Assembly: GCF_910596095.1 (NCBI RefSeq)
Contig: NC_056550.1
Location: 11,840,501-11,904,500 of the forward strand
DNA: 64,000 bases
Direction of reading: 5' to 3'
Source of the DNA: Thunnus maccoyii
Lineage: Eukaryota; Chordata; Actinopteri; Scombriformes; Scombridae
Part shown: positions 63,814-64,000 of the stretch, one piece after another
How positions within the stretch are numbered: the first letter of the stretch is position 1
How the letters are laid out: the number at the start of each line of letters is the position of its first letter
The notes under the pieces: generated by a model
Database searches by the model: none
The model's input: only the letters and a program-made list of their open reading frames with translations
What the model was told of the DNA's origin: nothing
Translations under genes and position numbers: made by a program

Positions 63814-63885
63814 CCTTGATGTCTTCCACCTCTACTTATCTGACTGCAGAGAGGATGACAGAGAACAGTGGACACACAGTTTAAC

Positions 63886-63934
63886 ATGATGGACTATAGG
63901 ACAGGACTGCTGCTTTTAACTATCTGCTGGGCAG
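63886..63934 (+). CDS. ighv: V39: family A leader exon, gene cut by window end
   Basis: A complete 49-nt leader exon ([17 protein letters not shown] across the splice) with donor gtgaag, followed by 66 bp of the 91-nt intron class. The V exon lies beyond the window, so its state is unknown. The upstream block ends as in V4 (ttcaaaaattcaatcc) where most A genes have ttaaaaagctcaattc, so the gene body may resemble V4. Confidence 0.85.
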
Positions 63935-64000
63935 GTGAAGATTTTCACAGATCTTGAGTTGAAGTTGTTGTTAAAAAGTTACCAACTTAAAGAAACTGAT

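Noticed and set aside
1-64000. Search for D, J or constant-region exons and 12-bp-spacer RSSs
   Set aside because: No J motif, no Ig constant-domain exon and no 12-bp RSS pair were found by eye in any spacer, so this is V-only DNA.
1-64000. V genes in reverse orientation
   Set aside because: I looked for reversed YYC-RSS and octamer patterns and found none; all V segments face the same way.
1-64000. CRISPR arrays, operons, riboswitches, tRNA or rRNA genes
   Set aside because: Nothing resembling these was seen; the content is vertebrate genomic DNA.

Overview
This window is a stretch of the immunoglobulin heavy-chain variable (VH) region of a teleost fish, most likely a percomorph. The evidence is repeated two-exon V segments with short hydrophobic leader exons, V exons ending in YYCAR or a close variant, and a recombination signal (RSS) with a 22/23-bp spacer directly behind each V exon. 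AT-rich intergenic DNA, octamer promoters and a common teleost interspersed repeat also fit a fish. I see no D, J or constant-region exon and no other host gene.

I count 39 V segments or V remnants, all on the + strand, labelled here V1 to V39 (labels are local to this window). They fall into four families. Family A begins [12 protein letters not shown], has a leader like [17 protein letters not shown] and carries an ATGCAAAA octamer. Family B begins VKCEQLTQPASV, has a leader like MFSVALLLLLAAGSC and carries an ATGCAAAC/G octamer plus a TATA box. Family C begins VYSIDLIQPDSM and carries a perfect ATGCAAAT octamer. Family D has one member, V21. Twenty-three segments have an open leader, V exon and RSS (V1, 3, 4, 5, 7, 8, 10, 11, 12, 14, 16, 17, 18, 19, 21, 24, 25, 27, 29, 31, 33, 36, 37). 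V39 is cut by the window edge. The other fifteen are pseudogenes, leaderless exons or fragments.

Layout: 1-9 kb holds A, A, B, A, A. Truncated C pseudogenes lie at 9.0 kb, 14.4 kb and 50.8 kb. From 11 to 31 kb A and B genes mostly alternate. The stretch 32-36 kb is a mosaic of a broken C gene, the single D gene, a leaderless A exon and orphan leader and promoter pieces. From 37 to 50 kb A and B alternate again, with the only intact C gene at 39.3 kb. The stretch 51-55.5 kb has no V exon but holds an LTR fossil, two stripped A promoters and unassigned sequence. From 55.75 kb the opening of the window is repeated (V35/V36 correspond to V2/V3), followed by a repeat of the 25.7-29.4 kb block (V37/V38 correspond to V16/V17).

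In B cells one V segment is joined to D and J elements by RAG acting on the RSS, and the octamer promoter then drives the rearranged gene. The window looks like a birth-and-death array made by repeated duplication of an A+B unit. Its scars include hybrid genes, promoters without genes, V exons without leaders, leader exons thrown out of frame by CTG-repeat slippage, an LTR inside a V gene, and a decayed duplicate promoter carried along in many A units.
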